A stretch of DNA of 64,000 nucleotides, taken from positions 1,674,001-1,738,000 of the forward strand of contig NZ_FPEI01000006.1 of the NCBI RefSeq assembly GCF_900117415.1, written 5' to 3'. Each line of letters starts with the position of its first letter. The stretch's first letter is position 1. Source of the stretch: Hyphomicrobium sp. CS1BSMeth3 (GTDB lineage: Bacteria; Pseudomonadota; Alphaproteobacteria; Rhizobiales; Hyphomicrobiaceae). The position numbers were made by a program, and so were the translations under genes. Of the stretch, positions 44,384-53,260 are shown one piece after another. The notes under the pieces are model-generated. The model did no database searches. It was not told the DNA's origin and saw nothing but the letters and a program-made list of their open reading frames with translations.

Positions 44384-45088
44384 TTAGACAGTGGCTGCCG
44401 CTCCTGGCTCGGGCACTTTCCGATGCTGCTCCGCCAGCAGCCACCTGCAAACGTAGAGCGCCATGACGGCGCCGACCATCTGAGCGGCAACAAAAGGCGG
44501 CACGTCCGCCGGGCGTATACCGGCAAACGTGTCGGAAAGAGCGCGGGCGATCGTCACCGCAGGATTGGCGAACGAGGTCGATGCCGTGAACCAGTAAGCC
44601 GCGGTGATGTAAAGACCGACGGAAGTTGCGACAGAGACGCGGCTCGCGCGCAGTGTCAGCAGAATGGTTGCCACCAATCCGAAAGCCGCCAACCATTCGG
44701 CGAACCACTGTGCCGGCCCGGTGCGCACGTTCGTGGCGATCTGCAGCAGGCTCTGCTCGAACATGACATGGGCAGAAAGAACGCCGACAAGGCCACCCGC
44801 GATCTGCGCGATGACATAGCGGACCGCTTCGGACGCCCGGATCTCCCTTCTGAGCGCGAAGACCGCAGTAACGGCAGGATTGAAGTGAGCACCCGAGATC
44901 GGCCCGAGCATGGTGATGAGCACCACGAGGATGGCGCCCGTCGCGATCGTGTTGGCGAGCAGTGCAAGCGCCACGTTTCCTGCAGCGAGTCGAGCCCCCA
45001 TGATGCCGGAGCCGATAACGGTCGCGAGCAGGAAAGCCGTCCCGAAAAACTCAGCGCCGAGACGCTGCGCTAGAGAGGGAGAAGACAT
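44384..45088 (-). CDS. aqpS: MIP family aquaglyceroporin, arsenic-operon type (AqpS-like)
   Basis: 234 residues with six membrane helices and two NPA motifs (70-72 in GAHFNPAVT and 176-178 in SFANPAVT). The frame extending to 45355 overlaps arsC and is rejected; the ATG at 45088 is preferred. It starts 5 bp after the arsC stop and is third in arsR-arsC-aqpS, as in Sinorhizobium meliloti, where AqpS lets arsenite made by ArsC leave the cell by diffusion. The operon has no ArsB or Acr3 efflux pump, which fits that mechanism. Confidence 0.88.
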   Translation of the reverse strand: MSSPSLAQRLGAEFFGTAFLLATVIGSGIMGARLAAGNVALALLANTIATGAILVVLITMLGPISGAHFNPAVTAVFALRREIRASEAVRYVIAQIAGGLVGVLSAHVMFEQSLLQIATNVRTGPAQWFAEWLAAFGLVATILLTLRASRVSVATSVGLYITAAYWFTASTSFANPAVTIARALSDTFAGIRPADVPPFVAAQMVGAVMALYVCRWLLAEQHRKVPEPGAAATV

Positions 45089-45093
45089 CAGAG

Positions 45094-45615
45094 CTAAACC
45101 TCTTCGCGTGCAGACGCGCCTTTCGTGCGCCCGATGTCGTCCAGACGCTGCTGCAACGAGAGGCGGTCGAGTGACGTGATCGGCAGGCTCGCGAAGATGC
45201 TGCAGCGCTGATGCAGCATACGATGCGTATCGCTGAAGGCGAGGCGCCTCTCGGCTTCCGTCCCTTCGACACGCGACGGATCGGCAAGGCCCCAGTGCGC
45301 CGACATCGGCTGACCGGGCCACACTGGGCAGACCTCGTCGGCCGCATCGTCGCAAACCGTGATCACGAAATCGAGTTTCGGCGCGCCTGACTGAGCGAAT
45401 TCCTCCCAGGACTTCGACCGCAGGCCGCTCGGGTCGTAGTTGAGCTGGCGCGCGAGGTCGAGAGCATAGGGATGCACACGGCCGCTAGGATGGCTGCCGG
45501 CGCTGTAGGCCCTGAACTTGCCGGAGCCGACGCGGTTCATCACGCATTCCGCAATGATCGACCGAGCGGAATTGTGCGTGCACAGGAAGAGCACATTGAA
45601 AGGCCGATCAATCAT
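45094..45615 (-). CDS. arsC: Arsenate reductase, low-molecular-weight-phosphatase type
   Basis: 173 residues. The P-loop CTHNSAR gives Cys12 and Arg18, the CX5R signature. Two further cysteines, Cys88 and Cys96 in VCDDAADEVC, fit the intramolecular relay of pI258-type ArsC enzymes that are recycled by thioredoxin. It reduces arsenate to arsenite in the cytosol. The ATG at 45615 overlaps the arsR stop (ATGA). The C-terminal 35 residues after the core are longer than usual and of unknown role. Confidence 0.92.
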   Translation of the reverse strand: MIDRPFNVLFLCTHNSARSIIAECVMNRVGSGKFRAYSAGSHPSGRVHPYALDLARQLNYDPSGLRSKSWEEFAQSGAPKLDFVITVCDDAADEVCPVWPGQPMSAHWGLADPSRVEGTEAERRLAFSDTHRMLHQRCSIFASLPITSLDRLSLQQRLDDIGRTKGASAREEV

Positions 45616-45968
45616 CTCAGTGCTCCCTTCTTGACGCTGCAAACCGTCGATGCGGCAACGAACGCCTCGCCGCAGAACTCAGGCCGACCCTGGCAGCAAT
45701 CCTCGGTCAGATACGTCAGCAACCTGCGCATGCCCTCGACATCGACGGCATAGCGGATGAAGCGGCCGTGGCGGCTCGCACGCAGGAGGCCGGCGCGGTC
45801 GAGCTCCTTCAGGTGAAAGGACAGGTTCGTGGCACTGATGCCGACCTTCTCGGCGATGTCGCCCGCCGTTAAGCCGGACGGACCCTGCTTCACGAGCAGC
45901 CGAAAGACACGTAGCCGGTGCTCGTGCGCAAGCGCCGCCAGCGCTGCAACTATGCCTGCGTCGTCCAT
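45612..45968 (-). CDS. arsR: Arsenic-responsive ArsR/SmtB repressor
   Basis: 118 residues with a winged helix (GDIAEKVGISATNLSFHLKELDRAGLLRASRHGRF). It lacks an N-terminal CxC sensor; instead Cys91, Cys92 and Cys99 sit in EDCCQGRPEFC, the C-terminal arsenite site arrangement of Acidithiobacillus ferrooxidans ArsR. Arsenite binding should release it from DNA. It is first in arsR-arsC-aqpS and overlaps arsC. Its ATG at 45968 lies six bases past a -10 element, with no ribosome binding site, so a leaderless mRNA is expected. Confidence 0.92.
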   Translation of the reverse strand: MDDAGIVAALAALAHEHRLRVFRLLVKQGPSGLTAGDIAEKVGISATNLSFHLKELDRAGLLRASRHGRFIRYAVDVEGMRRLLTYLTEDCCQGRPEFCGEAFVAASTVCSVKKGALR

Positions 45969-45974
45969 ACAAAC

Positions 45975-46003
45975 ATTATTTCAATATTCCTTGAAATATT
46001 CAA
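45975..46003 (-). promoter_or_regulatory. Promoter of the ars operon
   Basis: On the minus strand TTGAAT (46003-45998), a 17-bp spacer and AATAAT (45980-45975), 9 of 12 consensus positions. The predicted transcription start coincides with the A of the arsR start codon at 45968. Confidence 0.6.
45977..45998. promoter_or_regulatory. ArsR operator
   Basis: TATTTCAA (45977-45984) and TTGAAATA (45991-45998) form a perfect 8-bp inverted repeat with a 6-base centre. It overlaps the promoter spacer and part of the -10, where a bound ArsR dimer would block polymerase. Confidence 0.7.
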
Positions 46004-46010
46004 GTGAGAG

Positions 46011-46862
46011 TTACACGACGAGCTTGAAGGCCTCGCCATCGCGCACGACATGGCCCGCAGTCGGGCCCGCAAAGTGCGTGCCGATCATGAGCACGGGCTC
46101 GCCGGCAAGCTCAGCGAGAATGCGCCGGCGCGTCGCTTCGCCGGCCTTCTTGTCATAGTCGGCGGACGAGGCCCACTCCGGGTGCGCAAACTGACAGGGA
46201 TGGTGCGCGAAATCGCCGGTGATCATGGCGCGCTTGCCCTTGGAGCTGATCAGCACGCTCGCGTGCCCCGGCGAGTGGCCCGTGCTCGGCATGAGGCGGA
46301 TCTCGGGGCAGATCTGGTGGTCGAGCTCGACGAGATCGGCGAGGCCCAGATCGAAAATGGGCTTCACGCTGTCGGCAATGACGGGATGCTGGTCGGGCCG
46401 CGCTGTCTGCGTGGTCCAGTGCTCGTACTCGATGCGGCCGAAGAGATAGCGCGCCTTCGGGAAGGTCGGCACCCATTTGCCGTCCACGAGCCGCGTGTTC
46501 CAGCCCACATGATCCACATGCAGGTGCGTGCAGAGCACCGTGTCGATCGTCTCTGGCGCAAAGCCTGCGGCCGTGAGGTCCTCGAGGAAAGGGCCGCTGC
46601 GGTCATTCCACGTCGGAATGCGGCGGTCCTTCTTGTCATTGCCAAGGCAGGTATCGACGATGATGCGCCGGCCCGGTGCCTCAACCAACAGCGCGTGGAT
46701 GCTCATCTTGAGGCGGCCGTTCTCGTCGGCGAAGTGCGGAATGAGCCACGAGATGGGACGGATAGCTTCGGGCGTCGCGTCCGGCAGGATGAAACGGCTG
46801 CCGCCTGTCGTCTCGATCTCGACGATCTTCGTGACGGTCACGTCGCCGATCTGCCATTTCAT
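46011..46862 (-). CDS. MBL-fold metallo-hydrolase
   Basis: 283 residues of metallo-beta-lactamase fold. Metal ligands are visible in CTHLHVDHVGW (HxHxDH), a following His in PSTGHSPGHASV, and ITGDFAHHP for the bridging Asp. It resembles N-acyl homoserine lactonase-like members with a full GHSPGH block. Probably cytosolic, as there is no signal. GGGGAAG precedes the ATG at 46862. It lies upstream of arsR on the same strand but is separated from it by the ars promoter. A second, exported MBL protein of similar kind is at 53261. Confidence 0.87.
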   Translation of the reverse strand: MKWQIGDVTVTKIVEIETTGGSRFILPDATPEAIRPISWLIPHFADENGRLKMSIHALLVEAPGRRIIVDTCLGNDKKDRRIPTWNDRSGPFLEDLTAAGFAPETIDTVLCTHLHVDHVGWNTRLVDGKWVPTFPKARYLFGRIEYEHWTTQTARPDQHPVIADSVKPIFDLGLADLVELDHQICPEIRLMPSTGHSPGHASVLISSKGKRAMITGDFAHHPCQFAHPEWASSADYDKKAGEATRRRILAELAGEPVLMIGTHFAGPTAGHVVRDGEAFKLVV

Positions 46863-46918
46863 GCGCGCTTCCCCTGGAGTGTTTGCCGGAGCTTAGCCCG
46901 GCGCCACCGCAGATGCAC

Positions 46919-47590
46919 CTAGAGGCGCACCGAGAGAAAGTCCGCGACCTCGGGCCAGGTATCGAACACCTGCTCGGCACCCGCATCGCGCAACCGCTCG
47001 GCATGTCCTGCCCGAATATGCGCCCCCGCACACAAGCCCACCACGCACATACCCGCAGCCACGCCGGCCCGGACGCCATTCGGACTGTCCTCGACAACGA
47101 GGCAATGCTCCGGCGCCACGCCGATCCTGTCGGCCGCATAGAGGAAAATATCCGGATGGGGCTTGCCGCGCTCGACGAGATCGGCGCCGAAGACGGCGCC
47201 AGGAAAATGGGGCTCGAATGCCAGAACATCCAAGCAGAGCTGAAGCCGCTCGGCCGAGCTCGATGACGCAATGCAGCGCGGGAGCGCCGCGAACTTCGTG
47301 ATGAAGTCCAGCGCGCCAGGCACGGGCTGCAGCGCATCGCGAAAGCGCGCGAGCGTCGCAAGCTTCAGCGCATCGAGAAAGTCCTGCGGCAAGCGCTGCC
47401 TGGTGCCTGCCTCGACCGCGGCCACCACTTCGCCCCAGCGTTTGCCCATGTAGCGCGCAATCGAGTCATCGAGCGTCGTCGGCAGCCCGAGCGATGATAC
47501 GGCCTCCGCGAGCACGACGTTTGCCAGCACCTCGCTGTCGGCGATCACGCCGTCGAAGTCATAGATGACACCCTTAATCACCCTGGCCAT
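46919..47590 (-). CDS. HAD-IA family hydrolase, beta-phosphoglucomutase-like
   Basis: 223 residues. Motif I is YDFDGVIADSE (about 9-19), motif II CIASSSSAER, and motif III/IV GKPHPDIFLYAADRIG and VVEDSPNGVRAGVAAGM. The helical cap lies between motifs I and II. This set fits the DhaM/beta-phosphoglucomutase-like HAD-IA group acting on sugar phosphates. GGGGGG lies before the ATG at 47590. It is 57 bp upstream of the MBL gene on the same strand and may be co-transcribed with it. Confidence 0.87.
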   Translation of the reverse strand: MARVIKGVIYDFDGVIADSEVLANVVLAEAVSSLGLPTTLDDSIARYMGKRWGEVVAAVEAGTRQRLPQDFLDALKLATLARFRDALQPVPGALDFITKFAALPRCIASSSSAERLQLCLDVLAFEPHFPGAVFGADLVERGKPHPDIFLYAADRIGVAPEHCLVVEDSPNGVRAGVAAGMCVVGLCAGAHIRAGHAERLRDAGAEQVFDTWPEVADFLSVRL

Positions 47591-47824
47591 AGCGCGTTCC
47601 CCCCGACCAACGTATCGCGAATGCGCCCGCTCCCGGCTTCGCGGCCGCGCATCCTATCCGCGTGACGCTCTCTTGACACCGCCTCGTCAGCCATGCCTTA
47701 AGGCCCCGGTGCGCAGAGCGCGCCCAGAAGCTCGCCAAACGGCGCCGGCGCGTTTTCACTTTATGTTCCGGTCTTGCCGGCCTCGGCCGCAGACCGGCGC
47801 CAACCCCAACCAGCGGACCCGAGC

Positions 47825-48772
47825 ATGTCGAGAGCCTTTGTCTTTCCCGGCCAGGGCAGTCAGACCGTAGGTATGGCCAAGGAGCTTGCCGCCAACTTCC
47901 CGGCAGCGCGCGCGCTGCTCGACGAGGTGGACGAGGCGCTCGGCCAGAAGCTCTCTGCGCTCATGTTCGAGGGCCCGATCGAGACCCTGACGCTCACCGA
48001 GAACGCCCAGCCGGCACTCATGGCCGCATCCATGGCCGTCATGCGCGTGCTCGAGCGCGAGAAGGGTTTCGTGCTCATGGACCGCGTGAAATACGTCGCG
48101 GGCCATTCGCTCGGCGAGTATTCGGCGCTGGCGGCCGCGGGCGCGCTGTCGGTGGCCGATGCAGCGCGGCTCCTCAAGCTGCGCGGCCAGTCCATGCAGA
48201 AGGCCGTCCCGGTCGGCGTGGGTGCCATGTCGGCGCTGCTCGGTGTCGGCCTCGATGTCGCGCGCAAAATTGCGGCGGATGCCGCCCAGGGCGATGTCTG
48301 CGACGTCGCCAACGATAACGAGCCGACGCAGGTCGTGCTCTCGGGCCACAAGACAGCCATCGATCGCGTTCCCGAGGTCGGCAAGGCGCACGGCCTGCGC
48401 CGCGCGATCCCGCTTCCGGTTTCCGCGCCCTTCCATTGCAGCCTGCTGAAGCCCGCCGCCGATGCCATGGCCGAGGCCCTCGCCAAGGTCGATGTGAAGG
48501 CCCCGGTCGTTCCCGTCGTCGCCAACGTGCTCGCGGCGCCGATCAGTGATCCGGCCGAGATCCGCCAGCGCCTCGTCGAGCAGGTCACGGGCACCGTGCG
48601 CTGGCGCGAATGCGTGCTCGCCATGGCCGCTGCCGGCGTCACGGAGCTTTATGAAATCGGCACGGGCAAGGTCCTGAGCGGCCTCGCCGGCCGCATCGAC
48701 AAATCTCTGAAGGCAACGCCGGTCGGCACGCCAGCCGATATCGAGGCGGTCGCCGCGCAACTGCTGAGTTGA
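47825..48772 (+). CDS. fabD: Malonyl CoA-acyl carrier protein transacylase
   Basis: 315 residues. It starts MSRAFVFPGQGSQTVGM, with the GQGSQ oxyanion motif, and has the nucleophile Ser in GHSLGEYSAL and the catalytic His in PFHCSLL. It loads malonate from CoA onto acyl carrier protein to start elongation. It is first in the run fabD-fabG-acpP-fabF. No strong ribosome binding site precedes the ATG at 47825; an in-frame start further up is not family-like. Confidence 0.96.
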   Translation: MSRAFVFPGQGSQTVGMAKELAANFPAARALLDEVDEALGQKLSALMFEGPIETLTLTENAQPALMAASMAVMRVLEREKGFVLMDRVKYVAGHSLGEYSALAAAGALSVADAARLLKLRGQSMQKAVPVGVGAMSALLGVGLDVARKIAADAAQGDVCDVANDNEPTQVVLSGHKTAIDRVPEVGKAHGLRRAIPLPVSAPFHCSLLKPAADAMAEALAKVDVKAPVVPVVANVLAAPISDPAEIRQRLVEQVTGTVRWRECVLAMAAAGVTELYEIGTGKVLSGLAGRIDKSLKATPVGTPADIEAVAAQLLS

Positions 48773-48783
48773 GGGATACGATC

Positions 48784-49530
48784 ATGTTCAATCTGACGGG
48801 CAAGACAGCGCTGGTGACCGGCGCGACGGGCGGCATCGGCGGCGCCATTGCCGAGGCGCTGCACGCCCAGGGCGCGACCGTGGTCCTTTCCGGCCGCCAG
48901 GCCGACAAGCTCGAGGCGCTGAAGGCCAAGCTCGGCGAGCGCGCGCTGGTTCAGCCCTGCGACCTCGCCAACAAGGAGCAGGTCGGGAAGCTGATCGATG
49001 ACGCCATCAAGCTCGTCGGCGGCCGCCTGGACATTCTGGTCAACAACGCCGGCCTCACGCGCGACAATCTCTTCATGGTGATGAAGGACGAGCAGTGGGA
49101 CGAGGTGATCGCAGTCAACCTCACCTCGACCTTCATGCTCATGCGGGCCGCGGCCCGGCATATGATGCGCTCACGGACGGGCTATGGCCGGATCATCAAC
49201 ATTTCATCCGTGTCCGGCATCATCGGCAATCCCGGCCAGGGCAACTATGCCGCCTCCAAGGCCGGCATGATCGGCATGACCAAATCGCTCGCGCGCGAGG
49301 TCGCCTCGCGTGGGGTTACGGCCAACTGCATTGCTCCGGGCTTCATCGAGACCGCCATGACTGCAGCACTGAACGAGAAGCAGATTGGCACCATCAAAGA
49401 GGCCATCCCGGCACAGAGCTTTGGCAAGCCCGAGGATATCGCGGCTGCGGCCGTTTACCTTGCCAGCGAAGAGGCTCGTTACATGACCGGACAAACCCTC
49501 CATATCAACGGCGGCATGGTCATGATCTGA
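48784..49530 (+). CDS. fabG: 3-oxoacyl-ACP reductase
   Basis: 248 residues, a classical short-chain dehydrogenase. It has VTGATGGIGGAIA for NADPH, NNAGLTRD, and the catalytic Ser-Tyr-Lys in ISSVSGIIGNPGQGNYAASKAG, ending in the family ITGQ-like YMTGQTLHINGGMVMI. It reduces 3-oxoacyl-ACP in each elongation cycle. The ATG at 48784 follows fabD by 11 bp, with GAGGG upstream. Confidence 0.96.
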   Translation: MFNLTGKTALVTGATGGIGGAIAEALHAQGATVVLSGRQADKLEALKAKLGERALVQPCDLANKEQVGKLIDDAIKLVGGRLDILVNNAGLTRDNLFMVMKDEQWDEVIAVNLTSTFMLMRAAARHMMRSRTGYGRIINISSVSGIIGNPGQGNYAASKAGMIGMTKSLAREVASRGVTANCIAPGFIETAMTAALNEKQIGTIKEAIPAQSFGKPEDIAAAAVYLASEEARYMTGQTLHINGGMVMI

Positions 49531-49795
49531 ACGTCCGTCCAGGCGTGCACAATGCCGCGTCGGGGGCTCGTCAGGGCAGCTAGCCAAGGGATTTGTTGTG
49601 TGTTAACGAGCCGAAAATTCGAGCCATTGGCGCTGGAGTTTGCATCGATTTCAAGCAACCTGTAGTGGGGAATCCCACGTCAGGGACGAATCGGTCGTAG
49701 CAAGTAACCGCCGCTGCCCCGTGGCAGCAGCATGAACAGGGTCGTCGGGGCCGCGTCGCGGTTCCCTGAGGTGACAGAGCGCGAGGGAAGTAGAT

Positions 49796-50041
49796 ATGAG
49801 CGACGTCGCAGAGCGCGTTAAGAAGATTGTCGTCGAGAACCTTGGCGTCGAAGGCGACAAGGTCGTCGAGACGGCGAGCTTCATCGACGATCTCGGTGCC
49901 GACAGCCTCGACATCGTCGAGCTGGTCATGGCGTTCGAGGAGGAGTTCGGCTGCGAGATTCCGGACGATGCCGCCGAGCAGATCCAGACCGTCGGCGACG
50001 CCGTGAAGTTTCTCGAGAAGAGCGCCGCCAGCACCGCCTGA
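49796..50041 (+). CDS. acpP: Acyl carrier protein
   Basis: 81 residues, acidic. The phosphopantetheine Ser is residue 37 in [19 protein letters not shown]. It carries the growing acyl chain for fatty-acid synthesis. It is separated from fabG by 265 bp, so it probably has its own promoter as is usual for this highly expressed gene. GGGAAG precedes the ATG. Confidence 0.97.
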   Translation: MSDVAERVKKIVVENLGVEGDKVVETASFIDDLGADSLDIVELVMAFEEEFGCEIPDDAAEQIQTVGDAVKFLEKSAASTA

Positions 50042-50238
50042 GCGGGCTGCCGGCCTCGAGATGACTGATCGAGCTGCGTGCGCCGTCGGGGGGAACCGAG
50101 CCGGTGCCGCAGCTTTATCGGATCTCAAGAGTAACGTTGCGTATTTTGGGGGATGCCGCGGCACGCGCCGCCGGCATGCAACGGCAGGGGTGGTAACGCG
50201 AGGCGACCTTCCTGCCGGATAACCTGGACAGGTGTGGG

Positions 50239-51504
50239 ATGAAGCGAGTCGTCGTCACGGGGCTCGGCCTCGTTACTCCTCTCGGATGCGGCGTCGAACA
50301 TACGTGGTCGCGCCTGCTCGAAGGACGCAGCGGCGCGCGTCGCATCGCCGAGTTCGAGGTCGCGGATCTCGCAGCTCAGATCGCGGCCTTCGTTCCGCGC
50401 GGCGACGGCTCTGCCGGCACCTTCAATCCCGATCAGTGGATGGAGCCCAAGGAGCAGCGCAAGGTCGACGACTTCATCATCTATGCGATGGCGGCGGCCG
50501 ATCAGGCGATTGCCGACTCCGGTTATGCAGCAAAGACAAAAGATCAGCAGGAGCGCACCGGCGTTCTGATCGGCTCCGGCATCGGCGGCCTCAATGGCAT
50601 TGCCGAGACCTCGCTGTTGCTCAAGGAAAAGGGCCCGCGGCGCGTGAGCCCGTTCTTCATTCCGGGCCGCCTGATCAATCTCGCCTCGGGCTATGTCTCC
50701 ATCAAACATGGCCTCAAGGGCCCGAACCACGCGGTCGTCACCGCCTGCTCGACGGGCGCGCACGCGATCGGCGATGCCGCACGGCTGATCGCGCTCGGCG
50801 ATGCCGACGTGATGGTGGCGGGTGGTGCCGAGAGCCCGATCTGCCGCATTGCCATTGCCGGCTTCGCCGCCTGCCGCGCGCTCTCGACGAGCTTCAATGA
50901 CGAGCCGACTAAGGCCTCGCGTCCTTACGACAAGGACCGCGACGGCTTCGTCATGGGTGAGGGCGCCGGCATCGTCGTGCTGGAGAGCCTCGAGCACGCC
51001 AAGGCACGCGGCGCACGCATCTACGCCGAGATCATCGGCTATGGCCTCTCGGGCGATGCCTACCACATCACGGCACCGGCCGAGGACGGCGATGGCGCCT
51101 ATCGCTGCATGCGCGCCGCCCTCAACCGCGCCGGCATCACGGCCGACCAGATCGACTACGTGAACGCGCACGGCACCTCGACGCCCATGGGCGACGAGAT
51201 CGAGCTCGGCGCCGTCGAGCGCCTCTTCGGCAACAGCGCCGGCAGCCTCGCCATGTCCTCCACGAAATCCGCAATCGGCCACCTGCTCGGCGCCGCCGGC
51301 TCGGTCGAGGCGATCTTCTCCGTCCTCGCCATGCGCGACAATATTGCCCCACCGACGCTCAACCTCGACAATCCCTCGGTTTCGACCCCGATCGACCTCG
51401 TTCCGCACACGCCGAAGAAGAAGCCGATCAATACCGTGCTTTCGAACTCGTTCGGCTTTGGCGGGACGAACGCCTCGCTCGTCATGAGGCGGCTCGACTC
51501 GTAG
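50239..51504 (+). CDS. fabF: 3-oxoacyl-ACP synthase II
   Basis: 421 residues. The condensing-enzyme triad is visible: Cys in VTACSTGAHAIGDA, His in VNAHGTSTPMGDEIE and His in KSAIGHLLGAAG, with a final GFGGTNASLV. It elongates acyl-ACP with malonyl-ACP. It follows acpP by 197 bp. GTGTGGG upstream of the ATG at 50239 is a weak site. Confidence 0.96.
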   Translation: MKRVVVTGLGLVTPLGCGVEHTWSRLLEGRSGARRIAEFEVADLAAQIAAFVPRGDGSAGTFNPDQWMEPKEQRKVDDFIIYAMAAADQAIADSGYAAKTKDQQERTGVLIGSGIGGLNGIAETSLLLKEKGPRRVSPFFIPGRLINLASGYVSIKHGLKGPNHAVVTACSTGAHAIGDAARLIALGDADVMVAGGAESPICRIAIAGFAACRALSTSFNDEPTKASRPYDKDRDGFVMGEGAGIVVLESLEHAKARGARIYAEIIGYGLSGDAYHITAPAEDGDGAYRCMRAALNRAGITADQIDYVNAHGTSTPMGDEIELGAVERLFGNSAGSLAMSSTKSAIGHLLGAAGSVEAIFSVLAMRDNIAPPTLNLDNPSVSTPIDLVPHTPKKKPINTVLSNSFGFGGTNASLVMRRLDS

Positions 51505-51749
51505 GTTTCCTTTTCCTTCGTCGGCGGCCCCGCGCAACCGACGAGCCGTATGCGATGCTGCACCTGTTGCATTCGTGTCCGCTCCGACCACTGTCGGCTC
51601 GATCATGCTCTCGCCTTCAGAATTGTGGCCTGCTTTGGCCATAATTCAGGATAGCTTTGAGGGACTGAGTACCTCGCCCTGAATGCCTGTCCCCAGCAAT
51701 GGCAGCGGCCTGACGGCGCCGGTTCGCGCAGGAGAGAAGCAACCAGAGC

Positions 51750-53045
51750 ATGAGGCAGGCCCTGCCAACTCTCGATACGACCCGCAAGCGCCTGAATGCC
51801 CTGCCGCGCAGCCCTGCGGAGGCGCTCGAGCCCGGCCGCGCGCCGCGGCCGCCCCGGCGCATTCGCGAGCGGCGCGAGGCGCGCCGCATGAACGGCTTCC
51901 TGCGCTTCATCAGCGGCATCATCACGTTCTGCTTCCTCGGCATGACGGTCGTCGCGGTCATCGCGCTCCTGCTGCGCACCAACTTCGATGCGCCCGGCCC
52001 GCTCACGCACTCGGCCGTCACCGTGATCCCGCGCGGCGAGGGTGTGCAGGAGATCGCCGCGCGCCTCGAGCGCGAGGGCATCGTGTCCGACCGCCGTCTC
52101 TTCGTCGCCCAGTATCTCTCGCAATCGCTCCACATCCGCCTCACCGGCGGCAAGGAGATCTCGCTCCAGGCTGGCGAGTTCGAGTTCCGCAAGCAAGCGA
52201 GCATGAAGGACGTGCTGGAGACGTTGGCGCAGGGCAAAGCCGTACTCTACCGGCTCTCGGTCCCCGAGGGCCTGACCAGCCAGCAGATCGTTGCCCGCCT
52301 CATGGCAGAAGAAAATCTCTCCGGCGAGATCACCGAGGTGCCGCCCGAAGGCTCGCTGCTTCCCGACACCTACCGCTTCTCGCGCGGCATGGCGCGCAGC
52401 GACATCCTCGAGCGCATGAAGGCCGACCAGAAGCGCTTTCTTGCCACCATCTGGGACAAGCGGCAGTCGGATCTGCCGTTCAAGACCATCGAGCAGGCCA
52501 TCGTGCTCGCCTCGATCGTGGAGAAGGAAACCGGTCGGGCGGACGAACGCGAGCGCATTGCCGGCGTATTCGTGAACCGCCTCAAACGCGGCATGCGCCT
52601 GCAGTCCGATCCGACGATCATCTACGGCATTGCCGGTGGCCAGGGGACGCTCGGCCGCCCGATCACGCGCTCCGACATCGACACGCCGACACCGTACAAC
52701 ACCTATGCGATCACCGGCCTGCCACCGGGCCCCATTGCAAATCCCGGTCGCGCAGCTCTCGAGGCGACGCTCAATCCGGCCAAGACCAAGGACCTCTACT
52801 TCGTCGCCGACGGCACTGGTGGCCACAACTTCTCGGAGACCCTGCGCGACCACAACGCTGCCGTGCAGGTGTGGCGCCAGGTCGAGCGGGACATACGAGC
52901 ACGGCAAGCAGCGGCGGCCAACCCGGCACCCGCGGCCCAAGCGGACAGCGATCCGAGCCCGACCTCGGCCCCTGCGGCGGCATCGGGCAACGCCGGGCGC
53001 GCGCCGTCCGACGTGCCGCTCCCGCAACGCAAGCCGAAACGCTGA
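51750..53045 (+). CDS. mltG: Endolytic murein transglycosylase
   Basis: 431 residues. A cytosolic basic N-terminus precedes one membrane helix (about 55-80), then the LysM-like and catalytic domains with the active-site Glu in ASIVEKETGRADER and the conserved RLKRGMRLQSDPTIIYG, TPYNTYAITGLPPGPIANPG and LYFVADGTGGHNFSETL. It cuts nascent glycan strands to set peptidoglycan chain length. A Pro/Ala-rich C-terminal tail follows. It sits after the fab genes, the usual alphaproteobacterial neighbourhood. AGGAGA is about 14 bases before the ATG, so a later start (residue 47) is possible. Confidence 0.94.
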   Translation: MRQALPTLDTTRKRLNALPRSPAEALEPGRAPRPPRRIRERREARRMNGFLRFISGIITFCFLGMTVVAVIALLLRTNFDAPGPLTHSAVTVIPRGEGVQEIAARLEREGIVSDRRLFVAQYLSQSLHIRLTGGKEISLQAGEFEFRKQASMKDVLETLAQGKAVLYRLSVPEGLTSQQIVARLMAEENLSGEITEVPPEGSLLPDTYRFSRGMARSDILERMKADQKRFLATIWDKRQSDLPFKTIEQAIVLASIVEKETGRADERERIAGVFVNRLKRGMRLQSDPTIIYGIAGGQGTLGRPITRSDIDTPTPYNTYAITGLPPGPIANPGRAALEATLNPAKTKDLYFVADGTGGHNFSETLRDHNAAVQVWRQVERDIRARQAAAANPAPAAQADSDPSPTSAPAAASGNAGRAPSDVPLPQRKPKR

Positions 53046-53260
53046 CGGCACATCGACGATCACAATTCCGACAGGGAACACTGTGTTTCTCAAGCGGGCG
53101 GGGACGTCACGGTTCTGATACGCTATTGTCACATCTGCCCTTGCGCGAGACGCGCAGGCGGTGCCGAAATGTGATGCGGATCGGCACCGCAAGCGAGACG
53201 GAGGACGGGCCAGGGCTGGTTCGGCGCGCGGCATCACTGCCGCGCGAGAGGGAGGCGAGA

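Noticed and set aside
45089-45355. Extended aquaporin frame overlapping arsC
   Set aside because: The extra 89 residues are arsC read in another frame; the ATG at 45088 begins the membrane protein correctly.
47673-47701. TTGACA at 47673 as a promoter for fabD
   Set aside because: No acceptable -10 lies 16-18 bases downstream.
51683-53260. N-terminal extension of the Tat-exported MBL gene to a frame of 844 residues
   Set aside because: The extension overlaps mltG in another frame; GGAGG, ATG and a twin-arginine signal at 53261 mark the real start.
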